DNA of 64,000 nt from Acephala macrosclerotiorum. Its lineage: Eukaryota; Ascomycota; Leotiomycetes; Helotiales; Mollisiaceae. Location: assembly GCA_014904845.1 (NCBI GenBank), contig MU119346.1:62001-126000 (forward strand), read 5' to 3'. Both the position numbers and the translations under genes were made by a program. The notes under the pieces are model-generated. The model was not told the DNA's origin. It ran no database searches and worked only from the letters and a program-made list of their open reading frames with translations. Below, in pieces: positions 45,443 through 57,043 of the stretch (its first letter is position 1; every line of letters starts with the position of its first letter).

Positions 45443-47224
45443 ATGTCAGCTTATCAAGAACCCAACGTAAGTTTCTTTCCTCTGTCATTTTTCTTTGCTC
45501 TGAATTAATAAGAAGCAGGTCGCGATCTCATCTAATGATATAAACATAATAGTAGAAGAAGGAAAATTGGGAGAGACGACACCACGCGAAGATGGTGTTC
45601 GGCCAGTTGGCACTCACGATGCTGTACCTAGTGCACCAGAGAATGTTTTGAACCAGTTCTCAATAGTTCCCATTCAATTGGACAAAGAAGGTGAAAATAG
45701 CGCTTCGACAGCCCAAGCATAATGGACACGGGAGTCTCGTGGATAGGAGTCAGAAATGAACCCCATCTCTTTGGAAGGTATGTTTCAAACACCAGTCGAT
45801 TCTCCAATATCGCGTCACATTTTGTCCGGCATGGTCGAGCTCAGCGAGCTTGGCAATAGTACAAGTACGCTACCTAGAGAGCCTGATGATAGGGGTGCCG
45901 AAAAACTGCACTTGCAGCTGGGTCTCCCAGCATCATGTCAAATGAAAATCCAGAAGCTCACTCATGCTTCTTCATCTATCTACTGCTCTGCCTGAGTACC
46001 ATGGTACGACCTCGATAGCCCTGCATTCGGCAATCCACAAGGAGAGAAACCGTTGAGGTTCCGGGGGCTTTTGGTCCAGTCGTCAAACTTCCAAAACCCG
46101 AACATGCCCCGCTTTGCTCGCCGGGGTCTTGAAAATCCTTCGCGAAAGATGGAGCTTCTATTCAGTCTTCTGTCTTGATTGGACTGGAGGCACTCAGGAT
46201 TGCAAAAGAAGATGGAAAATATAGTGGAGGATTTGAGGTTCTCTGAAGGAAGAAAAGAGGCACAGGTACAGTGACTCATGAAGCTTAGCAGGGATGTTGT
46301 TGCCATCAATAGAGAGTTGGCTAGGACTCGGGATGAGACTACGAACTGGTTGCAGAAAGATTGGATGTGTGATACTAGTCTATAGCTTACTAATTGAGAA
46401 TTTTCCTAATGATTGACGATAATTAGGCGTCGGTCAAAGCACCGAATGTTCTCTGGACTTTTGAGCCTTTCAGCTTGCAGATGACTACTGAGGTAATGCC
46501 ACACATTCATGGTGCCAGCTACCCGTAGTGAGCATTTTCTTTCTCCTTCTCCTTCCAACCAATTATCAAGCGGCAGTGGACTAACAGAGTAGGCTTATTT
46601 CTTCGAATACTTGCACCAGAGATGTATCTGCAATAATGCCTTCAAAACGAAGCCCCTTTGATTTAGGGTTTGAAAAGCTTGCAAAACAACGCGGGTACAA
46701 AAGAATGGTTCCAGAAACGGTAAAGGTCTTCCATTCTCACTAACACGAGATCCAAAGCAGGGAAAAGGATATGGTGAAGGAAGACTGCTTTCGTTGATCA
46801 CTGCCACCTAGTTTCGACATAAAGCTATCAAGATACCCACAAGCTCATAAACACCCAGCTTGGTACCATTCTGCTGCACACAGAAACAATACCGCAAGAA
46901 CGTGGGCATGGATTCTTCAGGTAACCTCAAGGTTTGAAACTTGCTTCTTGCGTTCCGGTCTGTTTCTAAAAACCAGAACGAATCCGATACCCCCCAGAAA
47001 TGGATCCGCCTCTAAGAGCAACCATCGACAACAACGCAGAGCTACTAGCCATGCCTTCCGCAATCGCACTCGATGGTCGCAAGATCAGCCAACACTTGAC
47101 GAGAGATACGGAGCCCGACGGTGTGTTAGCACCGGGATTTTCTGCATTATTGAAGAAATTCGGCTCGATGGAGATATCTGACGGGGGAGACTACCTGAAC
47201 GAGAACCAAAAAAGGCTACCTTAG
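45443..47224 (+). pseudogene. Stop-riddled relic gene(s)
   Basis: A start exon (45443-45466, MSAYQEPN) splices via GTAAGT...AAGCAG (45467-45518) to a frame that is protein-like to TAA at 45720. The same frame continues through TAG, TGA, TGA and TGA to about 46370 without a frameshift (ISLEGMFQTPVDSPISRHI; MPRFARRGLENPSRKME; LARTRDETTNWLQKDW). The first 75 codons could instead be a complete small gene. Another fragment, 47000-47224 (MDPPLRATIDNNAELLAMPS), may be a later exon. Every stop could arise by one C-to-T or G-to-A change. No family recognised. Confidence 0.3.
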
Positions 47225-48087
47225 CTAAAATACAGAACGAAGGTCGGTTTGCAGCTAGCTCGGATGGATCTAACTATACTTGGAGCCTGTATTTGTCCAA
47301 TCGCGATAACTTCAAATCGAATAATCCGCTAAACAGGACATATGGCGGTAGAATGAATGTTTGGTTACATTTTCCCAGTCGTTCCCGAGAGTGCAGACCA
47401 AGGAAACATTCGGAAATGTTGAAGATTCCGAGAATTGTCCACTTTGTTGAATAACCTCAATGTCCAAAGAGTGATCAGAAATTCGTCTTGGATCTTCACT
47501 TTTTGCGATTTTCTAACGATGTGGTGGGGTTGATCTCGCTAGTGATAAGCAAGGCGCTACCTTCGTACAGTAGTGGCGAATAAGGGCGCAAATAACATCA
47601 TCGCAAATGAAATCTGTTTCAATCAATTGATTAGAAGTTTCTCCCTTCAACAAGTCCTGCAGAATCATGTAGTCCTCTCGCTGGTAGTTATACCGAGATG
47701 AAAATTTCCATTTCGAGCAGATACTGAAATTGCCATTTCTGGCGACCCAAAAACGGTAAATCTGCACCAAAAGGCTCGGCGGCCTCGCGACCCCGTTTTA
47801 CCCCACAACACCCCACCAAACGCAACGTCATACAGCCCCGTGACTATTTTCTTTTGCTGAAGAGATTGTTTCGGCAATTTTCTCCTGGGATACTCACCTG
47901 TGTTCACAGCAGCGTGGTAGTACATGAAGTCGGTGTAAAAATGTTTGTCTCTCATTTGAGCTTAAAACTCCTCTCCCCACAAACTGTCGATGCTTTCTTT
48001 CTGCAAACCACTCTCCAGACCCTTCTCGAATCTCCCAGCGCTTCCTTGACGCCCAATTGACCCTTCCTGCCTTTCAGACACGCCAAA
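47225..48087. other. Intergenic region
   Basis: No supported gene; the minus frames at 47513-47955 look random. The last ~150 bases are the likely leader of the oxidoreductase gene. Confidence 0.35.
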
Positions 48088-49225
48088 ATGCCTCCTCAAA
48101 GGCTCAAAATCGCATGTGCAGGTCTTGGTCGCATGGGAAAGCGTCATGCCATCCACTTTCTGAACCGTACTCCTCGAGCAGAACTCGTTGCAGCAAGCTC
48201 TCCAGATCCAGTCGAGATCCAATGGGCAAGACAAAATTTGGAGCCTTACGGTGTGCGACTCTACACCGATTACGATGAGATGATTCAGCAAGAGGGATTG
48301 CAAGCTGTGGTGATTGCATCCGCAACGACAGTTCATGCCGAGCAATCGATCAAGGCCATGGAGAAGAACTTGCACGTGCTGTGTGAGAAGCCATTGGGCA
48401 CTACTGTTGAGATTGTACGTATTTCACTTTTCATTCTTCCTATCAACAGTATCCCGAGCAAGCTGACAAGCAGACACCGTGCAGTCACAATCCGTAGTCG
48501 ACGCCGCAAAAAAGCGCCCTCACCTCAAAGTTATGTGCGGTTTCTCCCGCCGCTTCGACGCCTCGTACCGCGACGCGCACTCAAAAATGGAGGGTGGACT
48601 CATCGGTCGCCCCTCCATCTTTCGCTCCCAGACCTGCGATATGCTCGACCCTTCCGGCTTCTTCGTCGCCTACGCTGAGTTCTCAGGCGGTATTTTCGTC
48701 GATTGCTCCATCCACGACATCGATCTCGCTTTATGGTTCTTCGGCCAAGATTCCCAGGTGAAGAGTGTGGTGGCGAGTGGGATCACGGCTGTCCAGCCCG
48801 AGCTTAGGAAGCACAATGATCGCGATAATGCTGTGGGGATTGTTGAGTTTTGGGATGGGAAGATTGCGCATTTGTTCGCGAGCAGGATGATGGCAGCAGG
48901 GCAGGATGATGCTACAGAGATCATTGGGACTGAGGGGAAGTTACAGGTTAATGCTCAGCCCATGGCGAATTTGGTGAATATCTATGAGGCTACAGGAGTG
49001 AGAAGGGAGATCCCGCCCCATTATTATGGGAGGTTTGAGCAGGCATTTGTTACGGAGGGTAACGAATTCACAGCAGCTTGTTTGGATAATGGGCCGTTGC
49101 CGTTCAAGTTGGCAGGGGCGGTGCAGGCGGTCAAGATTGGGTGTGCGTTGCAGGAGGCACTGATAACTGGGAAGAAGATCTACTTTGATGAGGTGGGAAG
49201 GAGAACCGAGAAGGCTTCGTTGTGA
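48088..49225 (+). CDS. Gfo/Idh/MocA-family NAD(P)-dependent oxidoreductase (inositol dehydrogenase-like)
   Basis: Exons 48088-48414 and 48485-49225 give 355 residues. The N-terminal Rossmann fold has GLGRMGKRHA (about residues 12-21). The conserved EKPLG (about residues 101-105) supplies the catalytic Lys. The C-terminal domain has the substrate-site pattern CSIHDIDLALWFFG (Asp and His). This family oxidises cyclic polyols and sugars such as myo-inositol with NAD(P)+; the exact substrate cannot be told. A putative inositol-type transporter lies 11 kb downstream, which is suggestive only. The region is well preserved, unlike its surroundings. Confidence 0.88.
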
Positions 49226-49327
49226 ATAAGAGTATAGAATTAATTTGTGATTGAAGTATGGGTAGAAAAAAATGTTGATAGAGAGAAATTCATTTATGTT
49301 TCAACTCACGGTACTTATGCTCCTAGT

Positions 49328-49876
49328 CAGTGTTGGCCACAATATGAAACAATATATATTGGGTAATATAGAGTCTCGAGTTATTATCGCGATATAAAGC
49401 TATTCATATCGTATTTAATATAATATAAGACTATTATATTATATTTATCATATAATATATTGCCAATATAACGATACAAACGTCAAAAAGTACTCAATTC
49501 AATTAACAACTATTAAAATCGATCTCGCCGTCGCTTTCTCGCTTTAAGAGTTCTTTTACTATATTCTCTATATTTTCAATATCGTCGTCGAAAGCCTCTA
49601 CAATATTTAACCACGATTTTAAACACTTTATAGCTTAAATAATCTCAATTTTAAAACGATTCCAACGATTAAAAATAGTGATTTTAACGCTAAAAAAAAC
49701 TTTCGAGCTTTTAATTTCTTTTTCACTCAATATAAACAACACGAAAAATATGCCAATTTCATTAATATTGGCAATATGAAGCTGGATCATATTATATTTA
49801 TTACGATATGACTTCGTCATATTATATTTATTTATTATAATAGATAAAATATATTGCTATATTATAGTCCACACTG
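49328..49876. mobile_element. 549-bp AT-rich hAT-like non-autonomous element
   Basis: The ends start CAGTGTTGGCCACAATATG and, inverted, CAGTGTGGACTATAATATAG. They are bounded by an 8-bp duplication, CTCCTAGT on the left and CTTTTAGT on the right, differing only by two C-to-T changes. The 8-bp target site and the CAGTG terminus (Y-A-R-N-G) fit the hAT superfamily. The interior is AT-rich without coding capacity, consistent with RIP. Confidence 0.75.
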
Positions 49877-49884
49877 CTTTTAGT

Positions 49885-51391
49885 AATCTTAAACAGTATC
49901 AACGAACTTTATCCACTTGTCTAGAATATTGAACTGTTTTCAGTACTTTTGACTTAATAAGATCTCTTAAGAGCGGCGAGAGATTCTCACGTAGTTATCA
50001 AATTGAAATCTTATGCCGGGTCAAACGAAGACGATATCGGCTTAGCGGTAAAACCCTAGCAATTCCACCCCCTATTCCGTTAGCGGGCTCGCTTACAGAA
50101 TCGACGACGACAAAGAACGTCGGCGGGAGCAAAGGAGAGGAAAATTGATTATTGATGCGCAGTCATAAACAGAAGGAAATACAGCGGGGAAAAGCTGGAG
50201 AGATTGAGGAAGTAGTAACGAAAAATTTGGTAAAAAGCTCCAACCCCTTTTAACTCACCCTTCCACTGGTTGGGCTTGTCTCCTGGAAATCCTCTCAGCA
50301 TTCTTAAAGCTAGGGGTGATCAAACTGCTCGAACGGCTAACGAGAACAATCAATGCTTATTTAAATCTATACGTATCAAACGAGACCTGAAACCCGATAT
50401 AATGCCGTTTATTATCAACACAAGTCAAATGCTGCGCTAACAATTCAACATGAAAACACTAGCGAATTGCGGAATAAACCTATACAATATTCCAATCACT
50501 TTGATATAGAGATTCACAATAGAACAAAATAGGCGAGAATCAGGATGCATTTATGACCTGAGAATATCATAGTATCCATTCATGCTATCAGGAATGTGTA
50601 ACACCATCTCGTTGAAAAGTTCTACCTTCGGGGTCGCCTTAATGAATTTAGAGTTTATAATGCTGGTTAATGGTCCTCTGCTTCTAGTACATTCCACAGT
50701 CCCCTTCGTCGTCGTTAAAACCTGTCAAGACTCACCCTCGGTTCTACTGCGCCCTTCGCTTGTAACTCATGCTAACCTTTTCCAGGGGTTTCAATAGCCA
50801 AACCTTGCCCGGCCTGGAGCTGAATCAAAGTAAAGCAGCTCGAAATCTCAGGTCAGGCAAAGTAAAGATAACCTAATAAACCTTGGGGCGAGGCGAAGGA
50901 AGGCTTTAAACTATGTATAAAAACCATACGAAAATCGGAAATTATGTCTTATGACCCTTGAAATTGAGATACTAAGCAAGGTAGCGGGGAGTCATACGCT
51001 ATATAGAGGACGCAAGAGATGAAAACGTCAGGCGGGGTTTAGGAAGATCTAATTAGGTTGAAGAGGGACAGAGTTTGGGCTGGGCAATTGAATCCCTTAA
51101 CCTTTGCACTCTACGACATCGCACTCATGTCAGCTGATTAATATGATCGCCCTTTCCGACTCTCCAAAGCTACAAAAAGCTCACACATTTGGATTATCTC
51201 TGTCTCCGAAACATGGATATCAATACGGTAGATTAGGGCCATAAGGGCTTGGCATGTCCGCCTGGCAAAGCCCTTTACCAGTACCGTGAAAGTTCGTAAA
51301 TGGAGGCTCGGGAAATCTTCGAAGTGGAACTGAATCATCTATAGGAGGTTCGGAAAATGAGCCTGCGTGTTATCCAGAGGTTGGGGTGCTC
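49885..51391. other. Gene-free stretch with repeat debris
   Basis: Contains the recurrent string CTTATTTAAATCT near 50360 and several RIP-like TA-rich patches. The part from about 51150 may hold the decayed 5' end of member i, including an isolated MSAWQSPLPV-like frame. No intact gene. Confidence 0.35.
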
Positions 51392-51955
51392 ATGTTGACA
51401 GCTGCAGTCATCACGATCAATACAACTACACCAACGTCTGAGGGATGCGCACGAGAAAGACCAACAACGATCGGACTTCTGAAGAAGAAGGTCGGAAGTC
51501 TGAAGGGAGATGTCAAGAGAAAGGACAAGATCATTGAGCAGAAGGACAAGAGTCGCGCTGAGTTGATCAAGGACCATAACGGGAAGACCTTCGAGATGAA
51601 CAAGAAGATTGGCAGCAGAGACGCCACCATCCGGGACCTCAATGGCCAAATCTCCGAGATGGAAGCCGGAATCTACAGTTACGATAATGTCCCAGGCAGC
51701 CCTGGTGATCCGCAAGCCCCGGGTCGATCTCCATTCTATCCTGGAAGCCCCTGTGGAAATTGCCAAGTCATTGACTATTGGTCACCTGACTGCACCAAGC
51801 CATGCATTCACTGCGGAAGTTCGAGTCATCTGGAGTCTGCTACATGTGATGCATACTACCACGATCTGAAATTGAAGCGCGAGGCTGAGGCGGATGATAG
51901 CGAGACTGGATTCAGTCATCCAAAGCGTATTAAGACAAGACATAAGGGAGGATGA
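51392..51955 (+). CDS. Coiled-coil, double zinc-knuckle protein (family member i)
   Basis: A 187-codon frame from the first ATG; the frame is open further upstream to about 51290, so the 5' end may be missing. A coiled coil (about residues 25-90, KKKVGSLKGDVKRKDKIIEQ) precedes a Pro/Gly linker. Then come a degenerate first knuckle in which His is Tyr (CGNCQVIDYWSPDC), the three-residue linker TKP and a second knuckle (CIHCGSSSHLESATC). The tail is basic (HPKRIKTRHKGG). Knuckle spacing matches members c, d and h. No N-terminal module was found, so it may be a truncated copy. Confidence 0.6.
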   Translation: MLTAAVITINTTTPTSEGCARERPTTIGLLKKKVGSLKGDVKRKDKIIEQKDKSRAELIKDHNGKTFEMNKKIGSRDATIRDLNGQISEMEAGIYSYDNVPGSPGDPQAPGRSPFYPGSPCGNCQVIDYWSPDCTKPCIHCGSSSHLESATCDAYYHDLKLKREAEADDSETGFSHPKRIKTRHKGG

Positions 51956-52026
51956 GTGAAGTAGATAATGTCCATTTCGGGATTGGTTTGTTTTGGATTA
52001 TAATGTACTTAGATCTGCTAGCTGAA

Positions 52027-54178
52027 TCAACCCCAGACATCCTCTTGCCACCGATGAGCCTTCTTCATACTCTCAGACCACTCTCTCAACTCAGCCTCAT
52101 TCCATCCCTTCCTCCTCCTCAGACATGTACCCAACCTTGCAGTCACATCCCTCGCCATCGCAGCACTCCCACAAATATAGAAGTATGCGTTTTGCTCTAG
52201 CAACATTCTCACCATCTCCTCGTCCCTCTCTTCAACTTGATCTTGAACATAGACCTTCTTTTCCTCGGCTCTTGAGAAGGCAGTGACAACTTCCATCCCC
52301 TGGTTTGAGCGTTGGAGCTCTTCGAGCTCGTCTTTGTACAAGAAATCTTCTGAGGACCGACACCCAAAGAATAGAAGATTCTTCCCTACTTCTCGCCCGA
52401 TAGCAGCTATACGTGCGCGTTCACCAAGAAACCCGCGGAATGGTGCTATGCCGCTACCAGAAGCAATCATGATGATGGGATGTTTAGGTATGGTGGGAAG
52501 TCTGAACTTGGATGTTCGAATGTGGGCGAACAGTTTTGTTCCTTGGTCGAGGATGTTGTTAGGTCCGGAGAGATTGTAATGTGGGGTTGTGATTAGTTGA
52601 TTCTGCTTCTTGCACTGAATCTCAAGAAGGTACTCGGTTGTGAGACTGGGGATAGGAACAACCTGGGTAGGCGAAGCCTCTAAGGATGTCGCGACGGTGA
52701 TGGCAATCTGCTTTGGGGAGACGATGGATGAGGATGATATGGAGTAGTACCGTGGTGAAAGAGTTGGGAGACTTTCGAGGATGAACGAGAGTGGAAGGTT
52801 GGACCAAGACCCAGTCTCAGAAGACACGTTTTCCAGCAGCCTTCCTAGGGTCACATGTGTCTTTGAGCAGTACTCGTGGTACACATCCTTGTCCTCACCA
52901 AGCTTTTGCAGAGTGGCTTTGGCCGATTCCGAAGGAGCGAACTGGGCGAATGCTGTGACAGTCTCTCTCGGGACTGGTGCGCAGATCTCCAAGTAGTATT
53001 GCAAAAGTGCGTTCCATGTTGTCGGAGAGGGAACTTTGACTTGGATTGACGGATCGAGAGACTGAATCAACAAAGGTGTATGTGTGCTTCCTTGAAGACC
53101 AAGTGCATTGACCAATCGATTGATCTCCGAAGTCGGATTCGAAGGCCAAATAGCCAGATGATCTCCAGTCTTGTACTTGAGCTCGGGGAAGTCATTTGTG
53201 TCGAGTTCTAAATGAAGACAGTTGCGCTCTGTTGTAGATAGAAGTTTCTTCGCGACTCTAACTGGTAGAGCCTGGACTGGCGAGGTGGCTGCGGTGCCCT
53301 TCTTGCTGTTCTCAACCTTGACGGGATCCCCACGGTGAAGGTCGATGATATCCAACGACGTATCTTCTACGACCTTCAGTGTTGGTTCGTACTGCGCTGG
53401 TCTCTCTTCAAATCCTAACTTCTCACGAAACATTGCGAAAAGTGCTTGCTTCCACTCGGTAAAGTCCTCGTCAGTTGTCCCATTCGCATCATCTGCTTTG
53501 CCCGTTGGCATCATCGAATTTGCCCCATACCGATCCATTGCCTCCGTCACAACATCAATAACTCGATTATAGAACTTGTACTTTGAATTACCAAGACCGA
53601 AAGCTGCATAACGAAGACCAATGAATCGAGTTGACTTGTCAGAACCAAGCCAGGAGAGGAAATGTGTCGCATTGTCGCTGGGATCACCTTCACCATATGT
53701 TGATATAATGAATATAACGAACTTAGATGTTGGAATGTGGGTGATGGTTTCGGGGTCGTAGTCCGATAGGTCGGCAGCCAGTGCATCGAGCCCAAAGCGA
53801 CTTCGACAATCTCGTACCAGTCGATTCGCAAGTCCTTCAGCAGTTCCAGATTGAGAACCCCAGAATATAACGAGATCTTTTTTCTGTTGCAAGGATTTAG
53901 CCTACGTCTGTTGAGAAGTGAAGCGGAATACTGACAGTTTCCTCAAGCTTTGATGCAATGTCCCTCGTATCAACCTTTCGACTGCCGTCTGTTTGTTGAG
54001 GCTTCTCGAACCAGACATGGCGGTATGGGTCTGGTTTCTCTCTGATGCAGAAATTATAGAAAATTCCAGATAATATCGCAAAAGCTAGGAATGCGAAATC
54101 ATCCTTCTGCGTGCGCTGGAGGATGGTCTGAAGTCCGGCAAGAGACGATATGTCAACCATTTTTGACAGTGTTGACAT
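52027..54178 (-). CDS. NADPH-cytochrome P450 reductase
   Basis: Exons 54178-53936 and 53883-52027 (intron 53935-53884) give 699 residues, a normal length for the family. An N-terminal membrane anchor (FAFLAFAILSGIFYNF) precedes the FMN-binding flavodoxin domain (WGSQSGTAEGLANRL, then STYGEGDPSDNA and FGLGNSKYKFYN). The FAD/NADPH domain follows (RYYSISSS, then GSGIAPFRGFLGERAR and YICGSAAMARDV). The protein ends DVWG with the conserved penultimate Trp. It moves electrons from NADPH to P450s at the endoplasmic reticulum. It is divergent from a P450 gene 0.8 kb away, suggesting a dedicated partner. A shorter 34-nt intron is possible but less likely. Confidence 0.93.
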
Positions 54179-54990
54179 GATGAATGACTTGTCAAAGCCC
54201 CGCCTAGAACTTGATTGATCTCGCAAAGAATAGAGCAGTATCTCAAAGCAACCAGCAAAGGTGTTGAAATCAACTGCATATATCTCAAACCACTATAGTG
54301 TCTTACAATAAAGCTGCATTTACCCTTGATGGAAAGAAGGCTTTTGTCCACGTGATGCGGGGTAACCTTCGCTACTATCCTTCTTTTTCGGAAGGTCGCA
54401 TTTTGTCTTCCGAGAAAGACTTCCCGTTCTGCAAAGGATCAAGCAACTGCATTCTGGAGAGTCAGAAATGTTCTTGGTGAGGAATTTCCCTACGATAAAC
54501 CCGCGCCCCCTGAATCGGCAATTGCCATTTCGAGATGCTCGCGCCACTAGCGCTACGCTAATAAATTACCCTTTTTGATCTCGAACTCGCAACAATCTCT
54601 GCCTTCCTTCCCTCCAAACATCAAAATTTCCATCAGCCTTCAAGGCAAGCGCCACAAAAGTATACGATACGAAGTTAAAGTGGTAACTACCCCACAAAGT
54701 CAAAGCAAGAGCCATGCGGGTGATCCCACGCCAGCGGGGATGAACTTACCCCCACTTTGACCAGGGTTTCTGGAAGTTCTGGAAATGTGCTGGATCGGAG
54801 CGAATATCTCTTTGACACATGCGAGTATTGCGCATTTGGAGTAGATGTGTCCGTCTTGCCGTTTATCAATAACTTCAAGCAGTTCAACTGTATAATTTTT
54901 GACAACAAAGTCAACTTTCTTCATCAATACCATCGAGCTGAATCTCTTCATTTTCAGTGCTACCTTGTATTCTTCAAGTCCTTTGCAATA
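54179..54990. promoter_or_regulatory. Shared divergent promoter region of reductase and P450
   Basis: About 810 bp between two divergent start codons. No binding site can be named with confidence. The arrangement allows co-regulation of the two genes. Confidence 0.4.
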
Positions 54991-56663
54991 ATGTACGGCT
55001 ATATACTCGCCGCCGTTGTGGTTTTCTGTTCATTTTCATACTTTGTCACCTTGCCAGTAGTCAACTACTTCCGCGACCCCAAAGGCCTTCGAAAATATCC
55101 AAACCTCAACCTCCTCTCTGGCATCACAGACCTAGGTTTCGTCTACGAAGCTCACAAAGGCTTCCGCTCTGATGCTCTTCTGAAAGCGCACCAAAAACAC
55201 CCAGTGATTCGCATAGGACCAAATTCCCTCTCCTACTCCAGTATCTCAGCCATAAAGGTATTTCCCACACATTTTCAAGTCCCAGAGACAAGCTGACACA
55301 AAGAAGGACATCTACGGTCATAACACAAAATGCCTCAAAGACGTGTTCTACGACACTCTCGCAGGCTCCCACCACCACCTTGCCGACGTAACCGATAAAC
55401 TCGACCACCAACGTAAACGCCGCATTTTGTCCTCCGCCTACGCTCTGAAGAACCTGGAAGGCTGGGAACACAAAGTCGCCGACAAGACTGCAAGATTCAT
55501 CACCGCTGCCGATAAACATTGCACTGCTCCTCTCAAGAAAGGAACTGCTCCAGCGCCAGAAGAGTTGACATTCGATTACCGCGCCTACGCCAACTTCTTC
55601 ACCCTCGACGCTATCGCAGACATCGGCTTATCTGAACGTCTTGGCTTCCTAGATCAAGGACATGACTTGGTAACGGCAGAAACCATGTCCGGCAAACTCT
55701 ACAAAGTCAACTATCGGGCCTGTCTCCACGCCACCGCTCGCGCCCAATCCGTCCTCGTCTGGGCCTACTCCTCCTTCCCCCTTTTCTGGAAACTCGCTCC
55801 TATTCTCTCACCTTCCTACCGCAAAATGGTCAAATTAAACGAAGGCTGGAACGACATCGTCTGGCATCGCGCCACTCAGCGGTTGGCACGATACCGCGCC
55901 GGAGAGAAATTGGACGATTTCTTTTCTGCGTTGATGGATGATAAGAACGGGAATCCGAATGGGATGGAGTGGGGTGAGATCGTGGCTGAGATTTCTATTA
56001 TGATGAATGCTGGATCCGACACCACAGCAATCGGCATGAACAACGCCATGTACTGCCTTCTTTCGAACCCCGCCGCTCTTGAGAAGCTCCGGGCAGAGCT
56101 CGACGCAGTGCTCGATCCGAGCGAAATTGTCATTCCTTACGATAAGGTCAGACATCTTCCGTATCTCAGAGCTTGCATCGATGAAGCGCTCCGCCTGTTC
56201 CCTCCTACGACTTTCGGCCTTCCTCGCCGTACACCAGCTGAGGGGGCTCCTATTCTTGGGGACTTCGTGCCGGGAGATACTTCGGTGTCAATTTCTTCGT
56301 GGGTCGCGCATCGCGATGAGAAGGTGTTCCCCGAGCCGAACAAATACCGTCCAGAAAGATGGTTGGGGGATGATGCGAAGGAGTTACAGGCTGCTTTCAT
56401 CACTTTCAGCACTGGTGCTAGAGGGTGCATTGGGAGGAATATCAGTTATTGTAAGTGATCTCAATTTCGGACTTTTAGATGCCTAGTGCTGACTCTCGAT
56501 TCTAGTGGAGCAAACTGTCTTGCTTGCGAGTGTTGTTCATCGGTATGAGTTCGCGTTGCCCTATGAGGGATGGCAACCAAACAGACTCGAGGCGTTCAAT
56601 CTGTCACCTGGGCCGATGCCGTTGAAAGTTTGGAGGAGATTTCATGATCAGGATGTCAAGTAG
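54991..56663 (+). CDS. Cytochrome P450 monooxygenase
   Basis: Exons 54991-55257, 55307-56450 and 56506-56663 give 522 residues. An N-terminal membrane anchor (ILAAVVVFCSFSYFVTLPVV) is followed by the I-helix oxygen-activation motif AGSDTT (about residue 324), ExxR as EALR (about 381), PERW (about 439) and the haem loop FSTGARGCIG with the Cys ligand (about 462). The overall pattern resembles fungal aromatic-acid or phytoalexin-metabolising P450s of the benzoate-4-monooxygenase/pisatin-demethylase type, but the substrate cannot be assigned. It is divergent from its likely reductase and tail-to-tail with a regulator gene. Confidence 0.92.
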
Positions 56664-56772
56664 ATAGATTGTTTCAACTTTTCTTCTTCGCTTGCATTCA
56701 TAGCCGAGACCTGATTAATGAAATATTGTTACGCATCCATTCGTACATGTCACTTGGGTCAGGCAGCCCATC

Positions 56773-57043
56773 TCGTCCACTTTCAAGAACTTTTCAGCCC
56801 GTCCTGCACCTCTTTTCTTGACTAGGCGCGCTTGGTGTTGGGTTATATCAGGGTCATGAGAGAGAGATCTTTACAAGTTCATTCAATAGAGTCAAGTAGG
56901 TGAACTCGTCCACTACCAAGCACTTTTCAATTGACCTTGGATTGCTTTGCTGGCCGCGGGTGCTTAGTGTTAGGTTATAGAAGCACCATGATGTGATGTC
57001 CATTCATACAAGTCATTCATTCGAGGCTATTAAACAGGTGAAG
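56773..57043 (-). repeat. Two decayed tandem copies of the regulator's terminal exon
   Basis: Units starting at 56773 and 56906 (periods 133 and 138 bp) copy the sequence at 57044 and beyond, which encodes the C-terminus of the Fungal_trans_2 protein on the minus strand. All three contain TCGTCCACT and matching segments around AAGCA and GCTTAGT(G/A)T. The two outer copies carry stops and are not coding. Confidence 0.7.

Noticed and set aside
51335..51766. Minus-strand frame opposite member i
   Set aside because: It is the antisense shadow of the coiled-coil and knuckle frame, whose motifs clearly favour the plus strand.
53885..53935. A 34-nt intron variant in the reductase, ending at GACGTAG
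   Set aside because: Too short; the 52-nt alternative ending in CAACAG keeps the frame and is a normal fungal length.
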